7,664 bases of DNA from Prevotella sp. UBA7782. Lineage in GTDB: Bacteria > Bacteroidota > Bacteroidia > Bacteroidales > Bacteroidaceae. Numbering within the stretch: position 1 is the first letter of the stretch; the number at the start of each line of letters is the position of its first letter. Both the position numbers and the translations under genes were made by a program. The stretch lies in the NCBI GenBank assembly GCA_002480935.1, contig DLDC01000088.1, forward strand, positions 1 through 7,664, in the 5' to 3' direction. Positions 1 to 5,594 of the stretch are shown in pieces. The notes beneath the pieces were generated by a model. The model saw only the letters and a list, made by a program, of their open reading frames with translations. It made no database searches and was not told the DNA's origin.

Positions 1-216
1 CTCAGCCGCAAGACGGTGAAGATGATTTGGGAAAATCTCTTTTGGGCCTTCATCTATAACATCGTCTGCATCCCATTGGCTGCCGGAGCTCTACGTTTGT
101 TTGGTATCGATTATCAGATCACACCGATGTGGGCTTCCGCATTGATGGCTTTCTCGAGCGTAAGTGTGGTGCTCAACAGCCTCAGATTGAAGTTTGTCCT
201 TAGACACAGACAATAA
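1..216 (+). CDS. copA: Copper-translocating P-type ATPase, C-terminal fragment
   Basis: The reading frame is open from the first base, so only the last 71 residues are present. They match the end of P1B-type heavy-metal ATPases, inner-membrane pumps that export Cu(I) from the cytoplasm using ATP. Two hydrophobic segments are visible, at about residues 12-35 and 42-60. The first holds the pair Tyr19-Asn20 in the context WAFIYN. The second holds Met49-Ala-Phe-Ser-Ser53, followed by [11 protein letters not shown]. In Cu(I) ATPases the YN pair and the MxxSS motif of the last two helices contribute to the transmembrane copper site, which favours copper over zinc or cadmium. A short basic tail ends the protein. 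The nucleotide-binding and phosphorylation domains lie outside the window, so family membership is firm and metal specificity is inferred from these residues. The gene symbol is by family. Confidence 0.88.
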   Translation, partial: LSRKTVKMIWENLFWAFIYNIVCIPLAAGALRLFGIDYQITPMWASALMAFSSVSVVLNSLRLKFVLRHRQ

Positions 217-257
217 AGTTTTCAGCCCCCCGGATTAGCTGGTAGAAACTCTGTCAT

Positions 258-281
258 CGCAATATGCTGAAGAGTATTGCG
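258..281. repeat. Inverted repeat after the copper ATPase gene
   Basis: CGCAATA (258-264) and TATTGCG (275-281) are perfect 7-bp inverted arms around a 10-base loop. The structure lies 41 bases past the copper ATPase stop codon and 36 bases before the next start. It could be a weak transcription terminator, but only a mixed stretch (TTATCATCAT) follows, not a clean T tract. An operator for the next gene is an equally open reading. Confidence 0.4.
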
Positions 282-317
282 TTATCATCATCAGAAATTT
301 TATAATACGAAAGCAGT

Positions 318-578
318 ATGATGACGCATGAGCAAAGGTGGACGATGATGTGGCAGATGTATATGGACTTTCTGCACGATAACAAGAGACGCCCTTCCAA
401 GTATTATCCCGAAGAGCGTGACTTGGTCAATTGGGCCAAGCACAACCGCAAGCTGGTCAACAAAGGTGAACTCAAAGAATGCCGCCGAAGCCGATTTGAC
501 GAGCTTGTCGCTGAGGCCGAGAAGTATCAGCGTGTCAATCAGTACATGTACGTGAATGGTGGCATTGTGGAAGAGTAA
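318..578 (+). CDS. Small helicase-associated-domain-like protein
   Basis: This 86-residue protein is basic, soluble and has no signal peptide or membrane segment. The pattern W8..MW.MYMDF (about 8-18), then RRPSKYY (24-30), then LVNWAKHNRKL (36-46) and a final helix to about residue 70 resembles a single helicase-associated domain. That small helical, Trp-rich repeat is often found in several copies at the end of helicases. Here it stands alone, without any helicase motor. The C-terminal part (VNQYMYVNGG) looks like a Bacteroidales-specific tail. The function is unknown; nucleic-acid binding is only a guess from the domain. The start at 318 was chosen because Trp8 is needed for the domain pattern; a second ATG follows directly. 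No TAnnTTTG promoter or Shine-Dalgarno sequence is seen upstream. The last 44 bases overlap the 3' end of pabC on the other strand. Confidence 0.7.
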   Translation: MMTHEQRWTMMWQMYMDFLHDNKRRPSKYYPEERDLVNWAKHNRKLVNKGELKECRRSRFDELVAEAEKYQRVNQYMYVNGGIVEE

Positions 579-1152
579 TGGTAAGCATGCCTAAGGGCAT
601 CATGGCGTTGATGAGGCTCACCTTTTGGTAGCCCTTGTAGTCGTTAGGTGTGATGTCACGTTCCGTCAGCAGTCCCTCGTCAAGCAGAGCCTGACGCATG
701 GTTCCCTTGAGTAATGGCGTGCGGGGTGTCACCCATTGCGTGCCGTCATACAGGGCTATGTTGGAGTAGGAGGTGTCTGTGAGCAAGCCATGCTTCACTA
801 TGATAATCTCATCCGCGTCACCTTTCTGCCTCGCCAGCTGCTCCAAGCTCCTCCGGTCAGCGCTTTTATAAGTGTAATCGATGTCATCGCAGGCTATCAG
901 ACGCAACTTTCTGATGTCGCGAACATGATATTCCTCTGCCTTGATGAGCAGTATGCCCTGCTCTGAATATTCCACGTGCACCTTCAGTATGCCGCCTTGT
1001 GGCCACTCGGTACGGGCCAGCTCGTCTTTCAACAGAGGCACATGGGCACCGGGAAAGAAGTGCCTCATGGTGCGTTCCATGCGTGCTTGATGGTAGGGCA
1101 GGTTGTGGGGCGAGCCTCCCTCTATCCTGATGGTCTCAACAAATGGGTACAT
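535..1152 (-). CDS. pabC: Aminodeoxychorismate lyase (class IV aminotransferase fold)
   Basis: PabC is a cytoplasmic pyridoxal-phosphate enzyme that splits 4-amino-4-deoxychorismate into p-aminobenzoate and pyruvate, for folate synthesis. The 205-residue protein has a class IV aminotransferase layout. The opening is FVETIRIEGG (4-13) and HQARMERTM (21-29). The likely PLP lysine is Lys96, in YTYKSADR. A phosphate-cup-like stretch is LLTDTSYSNIALYDG (123-137), followed by TPRTPLLKGTMRQALL (142-157) and the C-terminal KVSLINAMM (177-185). The usual Glu of the E-x-x-x-S/T-N motif is replaced by Asp126-Thr127, which I believe is common in the short Bacteroidetes version. It starts inside the last codons of pabB (17-base overlap), which supports the PabC role over a branched-chain or D-amino-acid aminotransferase. 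The last dozen residues (PQCHHSRTCTD) are unlike a family core and are read through the opposite gene, suggesting a shifted stop codon. Confidence 0.87.
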   Translation of the reverse strand: MYPFVETIRIEGGSPHNLPYHQARMERTMRHFFPGAHVPLLKDELARTEWPQGGILKVHVEYSEQGILLIKAEEYHVRDIRKLRLIACDDIDYTYKSADRRSLEQLARQKGDADEIIIVKHGLLTDTSYSNIALYDGTQWVTPRTPLLKGTMRQALLDEGLLTERDITPNDYKGYQKVSLINAMMPLGMLTITLPQCHHSRTCTD

Positions 1153-2122
1153 ACGTCTTCTCTATCACCTCCTCATATTCTTTTTTGCAGTCGCTTTTAG
1201 CCGTGATACCGCCTCCGGCTTTAAAGTAAAGCTTGCCGTTCTCTTTGTCGATAAATCGGATAAGCACACAGCTGTCCAGCTTACCGCCTTGGCATACACC
1301 TGCTACTCCTGTGTAGAAGCCTCTGTCATAGCCCTCTGCCTGATGGATAATCTCCATCGTCTTCCGCTTGGGTGCGCCCGTGATAGAGCCAGCTGGCAGT
1401 TGCGCCATAATGATGTCGCCCAGATGGCTGCGGTAATCGGCAGGCAGCACACCTGCTATCTCCGAACTGGTTTGCAGAATATCGCCACAGTTGGTGTGCA
1501 GCTTTTCTACATAACGGTATCTTCTCACCGTTACCTTTTCGGCCACCTTGCTCAGGTCATTGCGTATCAAATCCACTATGGTGGCATGTTCAGCTGCTTC
1601 CTTCACGTCATCCATGAGCACCTGTTCGGCGTTGGCCACGCTGCAACTGATGGTACCTTTCATCGGGCAACTGCTGATAACGCCTTGGTTGATGCGCACG
1701 AACGTCTCGGGAGAGAAGCACACGAAGCGGTCGTTTAGCCATAGCTTGTAGCGCGCCTTGCTGCGCATGAAGATCTCTTTCAGCGTGAGACTCGTGTCAA
1801 TGGGCGTCTTGCACGTCAGATTGGCCAGGTAACTATTGCCTGCCAACATGTTTTGGTGTATGATGCTGAACCGCTTTGAATACTCCAGTGCGGTTAAGGG
1901 ATGAGGCTGCCAGGTGAAGGAGGCTTGGTTGTCGGGCGTTTCCACCTTTGCAGAATTGCTCAGAAGAGGAAAGTCAAACAGCAGTTCAGTGTCAGAGATG
2001 TCGCTCACCCGTTCCACCAGAAATTTGCTTTTGTCATAGCTTATCAGGAAGAAGAAGGCCCCAGCGTGTTTGCCCCAAGAGTTGATACGTGCTGCTGCCG
2101 TCCGGGCATCTATCCATGTCAT
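1136..2122 (-). CDS. pabB: Aminodeoxychorismate synthase component I, short form
   Basis: PabB converts chorismate plus ammonia into 4-amino-4-deoxychorismate, with the ammonia supplied by PabA. The 328-residue protein covers the chorismate-binding domain and is shorter than the roughly 450 residues of enterobacterial PabB, because most of the N-terminal domain is missing. Core motifs are in order: NSYLANLT (96-103), CPMKGT (152-157), IVDLIRNDL (182-190), QLPAGSITGAPK (241-252) and AGGGITAKSDCKKEYEEV (302-319). Lys155 in PMKGT matches the lysine that marks PabB; anthranilate synthases carry Ala there, so TrpE is unlikely. The Glu pair near 315-319 fits the Mg-binding site. The gene shares an ATGA stop-start overlap with the phosphatase upstream and overlaps pabC downstream by 17 bases, so the three genes are almost certainly co-transcribed. 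No PabA-type glutaminase is in the window. Confidence 0.93.
   Translation of the reverse strand: MTWIDARTAAARINSWGKHAGAFFFLISYDKSKFLVERVSDISDTELLFDFPLLSNSAKVETPDNQASFTWQPHPLTALEYSKRFSIIHQNMLAGNSYLANLTCKTPIDTSLTLKEIFMRSKARYKLWLNDRFVCFSPETFVRINQGVISSCPMKGTISCSVANAEQVLMDDVKEAAEHATIVDLIRNDLSKVAEKVTVRRYRYVEKLHTNCGDILQTSSEIAGVLPADYRSHLGDIIMAQLPAGSITGAPKRKTMEIIHQAEGYDRGFYTGVAGVCQGGKLDSCVLIRFIDKENGKLYFKAGGGITAKSDCKKEYEEVIEKTYVPIC
1165..1173 (-). promoter_or_regulatory. Shine-Dalgarno sequence for pabC
   Basis: On the minus strand this reads AGGAGGTGA, a perfect complement to the usual 16S rRNA 3' tail. It lies within the pabB codons for EYEEVIE, with 12 bases between it and the pabC ATG at 1152. The gap is somewhat long. 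No closer in-frame ATG exists, so it supports the start at 1152. Confidence 0.6.
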
Positions 2123-2607
2123 GCCCCTTCCTCCTTTGTCAAGGCCTGCAACAAGTTGTCACATCCGTCCTCAATAAGGTCCAGCGCCCATTCAAAGTCG
2201 GCGTCCCCGCCGTAATAAGGGTCGGGCACCGAAGTGCTCTTGGGGTGTTTTTTCAAGTAATCGGCCATCTTGATAACCTTTTTTCTGTCGCTTTCGTTGT
2301 GCGCCATAGCCGTCACTGTGCGATAGTTATCGTCGTCCATGACGATGATATAATCAAACTTTCTGAAGTCAGAAGAGGCATCTATCTGCCTGGCCACGTG
2401 GTCTATTCTCAGTCCGCGTGCCGCTCCGTGCCTTCGCATTCGCTTGTCGGGCAGGCTGCCCACATGCCAGTTGCCGATGCCGGCAGAGTCTATCAGGAAG
2501 TTATCTGTCATGCCGGCAGAGTCTACGTCGCGCTGCATGACAGCCTGGGCAGCCGGCGAACGGCATATATTGCCCAGGCATATAAAGAGCAATGCTATCT
2601 TCTTCAT
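2119..2607 (-). CDS. Low-molecular-weight protein tyrosine phosphatase
   Basis: This is a cytoplasmic phosphatase of the arsenate-reductase-like LMW-PTP family, about 162 residues, which is the usual family length. The signature loop lies at the N-terminus: Cys10-LGNIC-Arg16-Ser-Pro, matching C-x5-R, where Cys10 is the nucleophile and Arg16 binds phosphate. The general acid is Asp129 in VPDPYYGG, and Tyr131-Tyr132 follow as in typical family members. DSAGIGNWHVG (40-50) is also characteristic. The ATG at 2607 was chosen over an upstream TTG at 2640, because the family normally starts directly before the beta strand leading to the Cys loop. The substrate is unknown; bacterial relatives often act on tyrosine kinases controlling polysaccharide export, but no such kinase is nearby. 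The gene starts 50 bases after the UPF0210 stop with no promoter or terminator visible between, and it ends in an ATGA overlap with pabB. Confidence 0.93.
   Translation of the reverse strand: MKKIALLFICLGNICRSPAAQAVMQRDVDSAGMTDNFLIDSAGIGNWHVGSLPDKRMRRHGAARGLRIDHVARQIDASSDFRKFDYIIVMDDDNYRTVTAMAHNESDRKKVIKMADYLKKHPKSTSVPDPYYGGDADFEWALDLIEDGCDNLLQALTKEEGA
2130..2137 (-). promoter_or_regulatory. Shine-Dalgarno sequence for pabB
   Basis: On the minus strand this reads AAAGGAGG and sits 7 bases before the pabB ATG, inside the final codons of the phosphatase gene (for TKEE). Sequence and spacing are near ideal. It fixes the pabB start at 2122 and suggests ribosome re-initiation at the ATGA overlap. 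Confidence 0.7.
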
Positions 2608-2657
2608 ACCATGAATAGGTTGGAGTGATGTGCAAGCCAAGGATGTCTTGCCTGCGC

Positions 2658-4049
2658 TTAATTCTTGAACGAGTGTACGGGAGCAGGTATTCTGCCACCA
2701 CGGTTCACCAGTCTTTCAGCCGAGAAGGTGTTGACGGGCATGATAGGAGCCTCACCCAGCAGGCCGCCCCACACGATGCTCTCGCCCACTTTCTTGCCTA
2801 TGACGGGTATGATGCGCACGGCGGTGGTCTTCTGGTTCACCATTCCGATGGCTGCCTCGTCGGCTATGATGCCGGCGATAGACGTGGCCGGTGTGTCGCC
2901 CGGTATGGCTATCATGTCAAGACCCACGGAGCAAACGCACGTCATGGCCTCCAGCTTCTCTATGTTCAGCGCTCCCACATTCACGGCATCTATCATGCCC
3001 TGGTCCTCGCTCACGGGTATGAAGGCGCCTGACAGTCCGCCCACGTATGAACTGGCCATGATACCGCCTTTCTTCACCTGGTCGTTGAGCAGGGCAAGAG
3101 CGGCTGTTGTGCCCGGCGCGCCGGGTTGCTCAACGCCTATGCACTTCAAGATGTCGGCCACAGAGTCGCCCACGGCAGGCGTAGGAGCAAGGCTCAGGTC
3201 TATGATGCCGAACTGCGCGTGAAGCCTTCGGCTGGCCTCTTGAGCCACGTATTGACCTACGCGCGTAATTTTAAAGGCCGTTTTCTTGATGGTTTGGCAC
3301 AGCGTCTCAAAGTCTGCTTCTTTCTTGCCGCTCTCCTTGGCCCGCAAGTCCATCTGCTCAAGGGTGTACTTCACCACGCCGGGACCCGATACGCCCACGT
3401 TCACCACGGCGTTGCCCTCGCTCACGCCATGAAAGGCACCGGCCATGAAGGGGTTGTCGTCGGGCGCGTTGCAGAACACCACCAGCTTGGCCGGTCCTAT
3501 GCAGTCTTGTTCTTTCGACTCTTCGGCTGCCTCTTTCACTATGTCGCCCATCAGCCTTACGGCGTCCATGTTCAGTCCGTTCTTGGTACTTCCCACGTTG
3601 ACGCTTGAGCATATCAGGCTGGTAGAGGCCAGCGCCTTAGGTATGGAGCGTATGAGCAGCTCGTCGCTGGGCGTCATGCCCTTGCTCACCAAGGCCGAGA
3701 AGCCGCCCAGAAAGTTCACTCCCACGGCCTTAGCCGCGTTGTCCAGCGTCTGGGCTATCTTCACATAGTCGCCTGTGGTGTGGCAACACGACGCACCTAT
3801 CAGGGCGATAGGCGTCACGCTGATGCGTTTGTGCACGATAGGAATGCCTATCTCGCGCGATATTTCCTCACCCGTAGCCACCAAGTCCTTAGCCAGTGTG
3901 GTTATCTTCTCATATATTTTGCGGCAGCAAGTGTCTAGGTTGCTGTCGGCACAGTCTAGGAGGCTAATGCCCAACGTGATGGTTCTCACGTCAAGATTCT
4001 CCTGTTCAACCATGCGGTTGGTTTCAAGCACCTCTGATAAGTTAATCAT
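2658..4049 (-). CDS. UPF0210 / DUF711 (PFL-like) family protein
   Basis: The 463-residue protein matches the UPF0210 family (usual length about 450), widespread in anaerobes and Gram-positive bacteria and of unknown biochemical role. Its fold is reported to resemble pyruvate formate-lyase-type barrels, but no glycyl-radical motif is seen here. Recognisable family blocks are [13 protein letters not shown] near the N-terminus, [16 protein letters not shown], the motif [48 protein letters not shown] and the C-terminal [14 protein letters not shown]. No signal peptide or membrane helix is evident, so it is likely cytoplasmic. It follows the ACT-domain gene by 19 bases, a pairing conserved in many bacteria, so the small protein may bind a ligand and control or partner this one. 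That is inference. The start is supported by a good Shine-Dalgarno sequence 7 bases upstream. Confidence 0.92.
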   Translation of the reverse strand: MINLSEVLETNRMVEQENLDVRTITLGISLLDCADSNLDTCCRKIYEKITTLAKDLVATGEEISREIGIPIVHKRISVTPIALIGASCCHTTGDYVKIAQTLDNAAKAVGVNFLGGFSALVSKGMTPSDELLIRSIPKALASTSLICSSVNVGSTKNGLNMDAVRLMGDIVKEAAEESKEQDCIGPAKLVVFCNAPDDNPFMAGAFHGVSEGNAVVNVGVSGPGVVKYTLEQMDLRAKESGKKEADFETLCQTIKKTAFKITRVGQYVAQEASRRLHAQFGIIDLSLAPTPAVGDSVADILKCIGVEQPGAPGTTAALALLNDQVKKGGIMASSYVGGLSGAFIPVSEDQGMIDAVNVGALNIEKLEAMTCVCSVGLDMIAIPGDTPATSIAGIIADEAAIGMVNQKTTAVRIIPVIGKKVGESIVWGGLLGEAPIMPVNTFSAERLVNRGGRIPAPVHSFKN

Positions 4050-4056
4050 CTTTCAG

Positions 4057-4066
4057 CCTCCACCTT
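4057..4066 (-). promoter_or_regulatory. Shine-Dalgarno sequence for the UPF0210 gene
   Basis: On the minus strand this reads AAGGTGGAGG, ending 7 bases before the ATG at 4049. It fills most of the 19-base gap after the ACT-domain gene and decides the UPF0210 start. Confidence 0.6.
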
Positions 4067-4068
4067 AT

Positions 4069-4341
4069 TTAAATTCTGTGCATCTGGTTGAATATCTCCT
4101 CTAGCTGTATCTTGGTCTGCACGCCAATCTCCTCGCCCAGCTGGGTCAGTTCGGTGCTGAGCTGGTCGAAAGACTTGGGCGAGTTCTCCACGTTAACAAT
4201 CATCATCATGTTGAAGAAGCCCTTCACGATGGTCTGAGTGATGTCGAGTATGTTTACGTTACTCTCTGCCAGATAAGTGCACACCTTGGCAATGATGCCG
4301 GTGTTGTCCTTACCCACTACGGTAATAATAGCTTTTGTCAT
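4069..4341 (-). CDS. ACT-domain protein, UPF0237 family
   Basis: The protein is 90 residues, the usual size for a stand-alone UPF0237 ACT domain. The first strand is KAIITVVGKDNTGIIAKV (3-20), with the Gly-Lys-Asp and Gly-Ile turn typical of amino-acid-binding ACT domains. AESNVNILDITQTI (25-38) and FFNMMMIVNV (42-51) give the next helix and strand. ACT domains usually dimerise and bind amino acids or other small ligands at the interface. The ligand here is unknown. It is the first gene of the leftward block and has a Bacteroidetes-type promoter with a short leader. It immediately precedes the UPF0210 gene, the usual partner of this family, so a sensory or structural role for that protein is likely but unproven. 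No Shine-Dalgarno sequence is visible, as is normal for leading genes in this phylum. Confidence 0.92.
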   Translation of the reverse strand: MTKAIITVVGKDNTGIIAKVCTYLAESNVNILDITQTIVKGFFNMMMIVNVENSPKSFDQLSTELTQLGEEIGVQTKIQLEEIFNQMHRI

Positions 4342-4367
4342 ATTCGGTTTCTGTTTTTTACAGGTTA

Positions 4368-4397
4368 CAAAGTTAGCGTTTTCCGCGAAATATCAAA
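4368..4397 (-). promoter_or_regulatory. Bacteroidetes-type promoter for the ACT-UPF0210-ptp-pabBC block
   Basis: On the minus strand the -7 box TAACTTTG (4375-4368) fits TAnnTTTG exactly. A TTTG (4397-4394) lies 18 bases upstream as a -33 element; a second TTTG at 4402-4399 would give a 23-base spacer. The box ends 26 bases before the ACT-domain ATG, giving a leader of about 20 bases. No comparable site is seen between genes further down the block. Confidence 0.6.
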
Positions 4398-4467
4398 GCA
4401 AAAGCGGCATGTTTTTTCGCCCTTGTGCGTCATTACAGTTTCTGTCCGGCATAGTGGCATTGTCCCT

Positions 4468-4549
4468 CAGCCTCCGGCGGCTGCGCGTCCTGCGTGCAGA
4501 GTGACGGTCCTGCCGCACCTTCTTTCGGTTGGCCTTCCCGCCCTGCGGG
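4468..4549. repeat. GC-rich hairpin cluster between the lipoprotein and ACT genes
   Basis: Two short perfect hairpins lie in this GC-rich gap. CAGCC/GGCTG occupies 4468-4483 with a 6-base loop. CCCGC/GCGGG occupies 4537-4549 with a 3-base loop, only 4 bases past the lipoprotein stop codon. GCAGGAC also occurs twice on the minus strand (about 4506-4512 and 4487-4493). The hairpin next to the stop may help end the lipoprotein transcript, but no T tract follows it on the minus strand. Confidence 0.4.
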
Positions 4550-4553
4550 GGGC

Positions 4554-5120
4554 TTAGTCGTCGGCCTCCTCGCTGTCTTCGTCGCTGCCTGTGTCCAGTT
4601 GCGTGTCGGCCTTGATGCTCACTGCGCCTGCGTTAGACACGGTGAGGATGAGCGGGATATATTCATCGCTCATGGTGTCGGGCGAGCCTACGCTGGCGCC
4701 GAAGCACAGCTCGTTGCCTGAAGCATGGTCGAACACGATGCCCAGCAATGCCCCTTTCCGTCCGTAAGCATTGTCGGTGAACTGCGAAAAGTCGGCTTTC
4801 GTAAACGTACGGTTGAAAAACTCGGTCCCGTCGCTGCGTGTTATCTTCAGGTTGATGCGGTTGTCGTAATATTTTCTGCCCGACTCGTCTTCCGTCTTGG
4901 GCAGTGTGGCGTCGGGATAGCGCGACACCGTGACCGTGTATTCTGTTCCCAGCCAGTTCACCTTGCGGGGTATGGAATACTTAGACAGGCTGAGCACAGA
5001 GGGCTGTGCCTTTACCACCGGCTTCTTCGTGATGATGTCATTGCTTTGCGGAGCCTTCTTGCAGCCCGCGAAGCCCAGCAGAAGCCCGGTCAGAAGGGGT
5101 ATGATGAGGTAATGTTTCAT
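4554..5120 (-). CDS. DUF4738-like lipoprotein
   Basis: The protein has 188 residues and a clear lipoprotein signal. It opens with MKHYLIIPLLTGLLLGFAGC, with a basic start, a hydrophobic core and lipidation Cys20 in the context FAGC. The mature part has a flexible linker (21-45), then a beta-rich domain with YTVTVSRYPD (61-70), INLKITRSDGTEFFNRTFTKADF (89-111), GIVFDHASGNELCFGASVGSPD (127-148) and DEYIPLILTVSNAG (152-165). The order resembles DUF4738, a Bacteroidetes lipoprotein family of unknown function; this assignment is from memory of the family. The C-terminus (172-188) is strongly acidic. It is likely attached to the inner or outer membrane facing the periplasm. The start at 5120 is preferred to an ATG at 5168, because the latter lies upstream of the promoter and would spoil the signal peptide. 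It appears to be transcribed alone. Confidence 0.82.
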   Translation of the reverse strand: MKHYLIIPLLTGLLLGFAGCKKAPQSNDIITKKPVVKAQPSVLSLSKYSIPRKVNWLGTEYTVTVSRYPDATLPKTEDESGRKYYDNRINLKITRSDGTEFFNRTFTKADFSQFTDNAYGRKGALLGIVFDHASGNELCFGASVGSPDTMSDEYIPLILTVSNAGAVSIKADTQLDTGSDEDSEEADD

Positions 5121-5145
5121 TACTTGTAGAGTTAAAACACAGCTG

Positions 5146-5153
5146 CAAAAGTA
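5146..5153 (-). promoter_or_regulatory. Putative -7 box for the lipoprotein gene
   Basis: On the minus strand this reads TACTTTTG, an exact TAnnTTTG match ending 25 bases before the ATG at 5120. No TTTG is found at the expected -33 distance, so the site rests on one box. Its leader length matches that of the ACT-gene promoter. Confidence 0.5.
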
Positions 5154-5268
5154 ATCATTTTTTTTCATATAATGCTCGACCTGCCGTTTAAATAGTGCAC
5201 GAAATCATTACCCTTGAGTCCCGGAGGCGGTCAGCCCGTAACATGGCCCTCTTTGCCTCGCTTTGTAA

Positions 5269-5355
5269 AATAGGCCTTTTTGCGTTGCGAAATAGGCATT
5301 ATTGCATGCCAAAATAGGCCTTTTCGAGTTGTAAAAAGGCCTGTTTGGGAAAAGC
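5269..5355. repeat. 22-bp degenerate tandem repeat, array A (four units)
   Basis: Four units start at 5269, 5291, 5313 and 5334. The first three begin AATAGGC and the fourth AAAAGGC, giving spacings of 22, 22 and 21 bases. Unit one reads AATAGGCCTTTTTGCGTTGC followed by GA. The rough consensus is AAnnGGCCTTTTTGCGTTGCnA. The same pattern recurs in the same orientation at 7004-7091, beyond the ATPase gene. I recall similar elements from Prevotella intergenic regions but cannot verify that here. Confidence 0.7.
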
Positions 5356-5358
5356 CCC

Positions 5359-5434
5359 CCGACCACTCTATGCACTGCGCTGATAGTCTCTCCGTGCTTC
5401 ACTCATTGTTTGAGAGGTTTGTGGGAGTGGTTGG
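5359..5434 (+). repeat. Nested inverted repeat upstream of the ATPase gene
   Basis: CCGACCACTC (5359-5368) pairs with GAGTGGTTGG (5425-5434) over 10 continuous pairs including one G-T wobble. Inside it CTCTC (5388-5392) pairs with GAGAG (5412-5416). The whole would fold into a two-tier stem of about 76 bases. It follows array A directly and ends about 100 bases before the ATPase promoter. It could be a structured RNA, a binding site or chance. Confidence 0.35.
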
Positions 5435-5531
5435 CAGACACGAAGGTGGGAGATATGAGCTTTTGGCGAGAGCTTGCTTCTTGCCCCATTCTCTGTTAAA
5501 CATGACTAAAACTTTTGCTTTATCCATCCTT

Positions 5532-5566
5532 TTTGTAAATCATAATTTATATATTCACTATATTTG
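5532..5566 (+). promoter_or_regulatory. Bacteroidetes-type promoter for the DUF4143 ATPase gene
   Basis: TATATTTG (5559-5566) is an exact TAnnTTTG -7 box. TTTG at 5532-5535 lies 23 bases upstream, slightly wider than the usual spacing of about 19-21. The start codon follows 28 bases after the box, so the leader is short, AT-rich and without a Shine-Dalgarno sequence. A three-codon ATG frame at 5582 lies in the leader. Confidence 0.6.
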
Positions 5567-5594
5567 CAGAAAGTTTTAATTATGATATAAGATT

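Larger units (their letters stand above)
5121..5594. other. Long intergenic region left of the ATPase gene
   Basis: I see no gene here that I would support. From left to right it contains the lipoprotein promoter, a featureless stretch (about 5170-5260), the first 22-bp repeat array (5269-5355), a nested inverted repeat (5359-5434) and the ATPase promoter (5532-5566). Small open frames on either strand lack recognisable protein patterns and run through the repeats. Confidence 0.7.

Noticed and set aside
277..306. Sigma-70-like promoter, TTGCGT and TATAAT with an 18-base spacer
   Set aside because: The boxes look good by E. coli standards, but Bacteroidetes primary sigma factors use TTTG and TAnnTTTG; the first box is also part of an inverted repeat, and the leader would be only a few bases long.
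1103..1738. Long plus-strand open frame opposite pabB
   Set aside because: It is a shadow of pabB; its translation has no family pattern, whereas the minus-strand frame carries clear PabB motifs.
1136..2122. PabB as a truncated pseudogene because it is about 120 residues short
   Set aside because: All core catalytic motifs are intact and the start has a near-ideal Shine-Dalgarno sequence; short PabB forms are, to my knowledge, normal in Bacteroidetes.
2119..2640. Longer TTG start for the phosphatase
   Set aside because: The extra residues precede the conserved N-terminal strand, and the ATG at 2607 gives the normal family length.
4380..4420. A further degenerate copy of the 22-bp repeat near the ACT-gene promoter
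   Set aside because: Pieces such as GCATGTTTTTTCGC resemble the unit, but there is no second unit in phase, so the similarity is too weak.
4537..4549. Rho-independent terminator of the lipoprotein gene
   Set aside because: The 5-bp GC stem lies just past the stop codon but no T-rich run follows it on the minus strand, so I list it only as a hairpin.
4554..5168. Longer start for the lipoprotein at 5168
   Set aside because: It would put 16 extra residues before an excellent lipoprotein signal and would start upstream of the likely promoter at 5146-5153.
5269..5355. Possible CRISPR array from regularly spaced repeats
   Set aside because: The repeats are contiguous with a 22-bp period and no spacers, the units are degenerate, and no cas gene is present.
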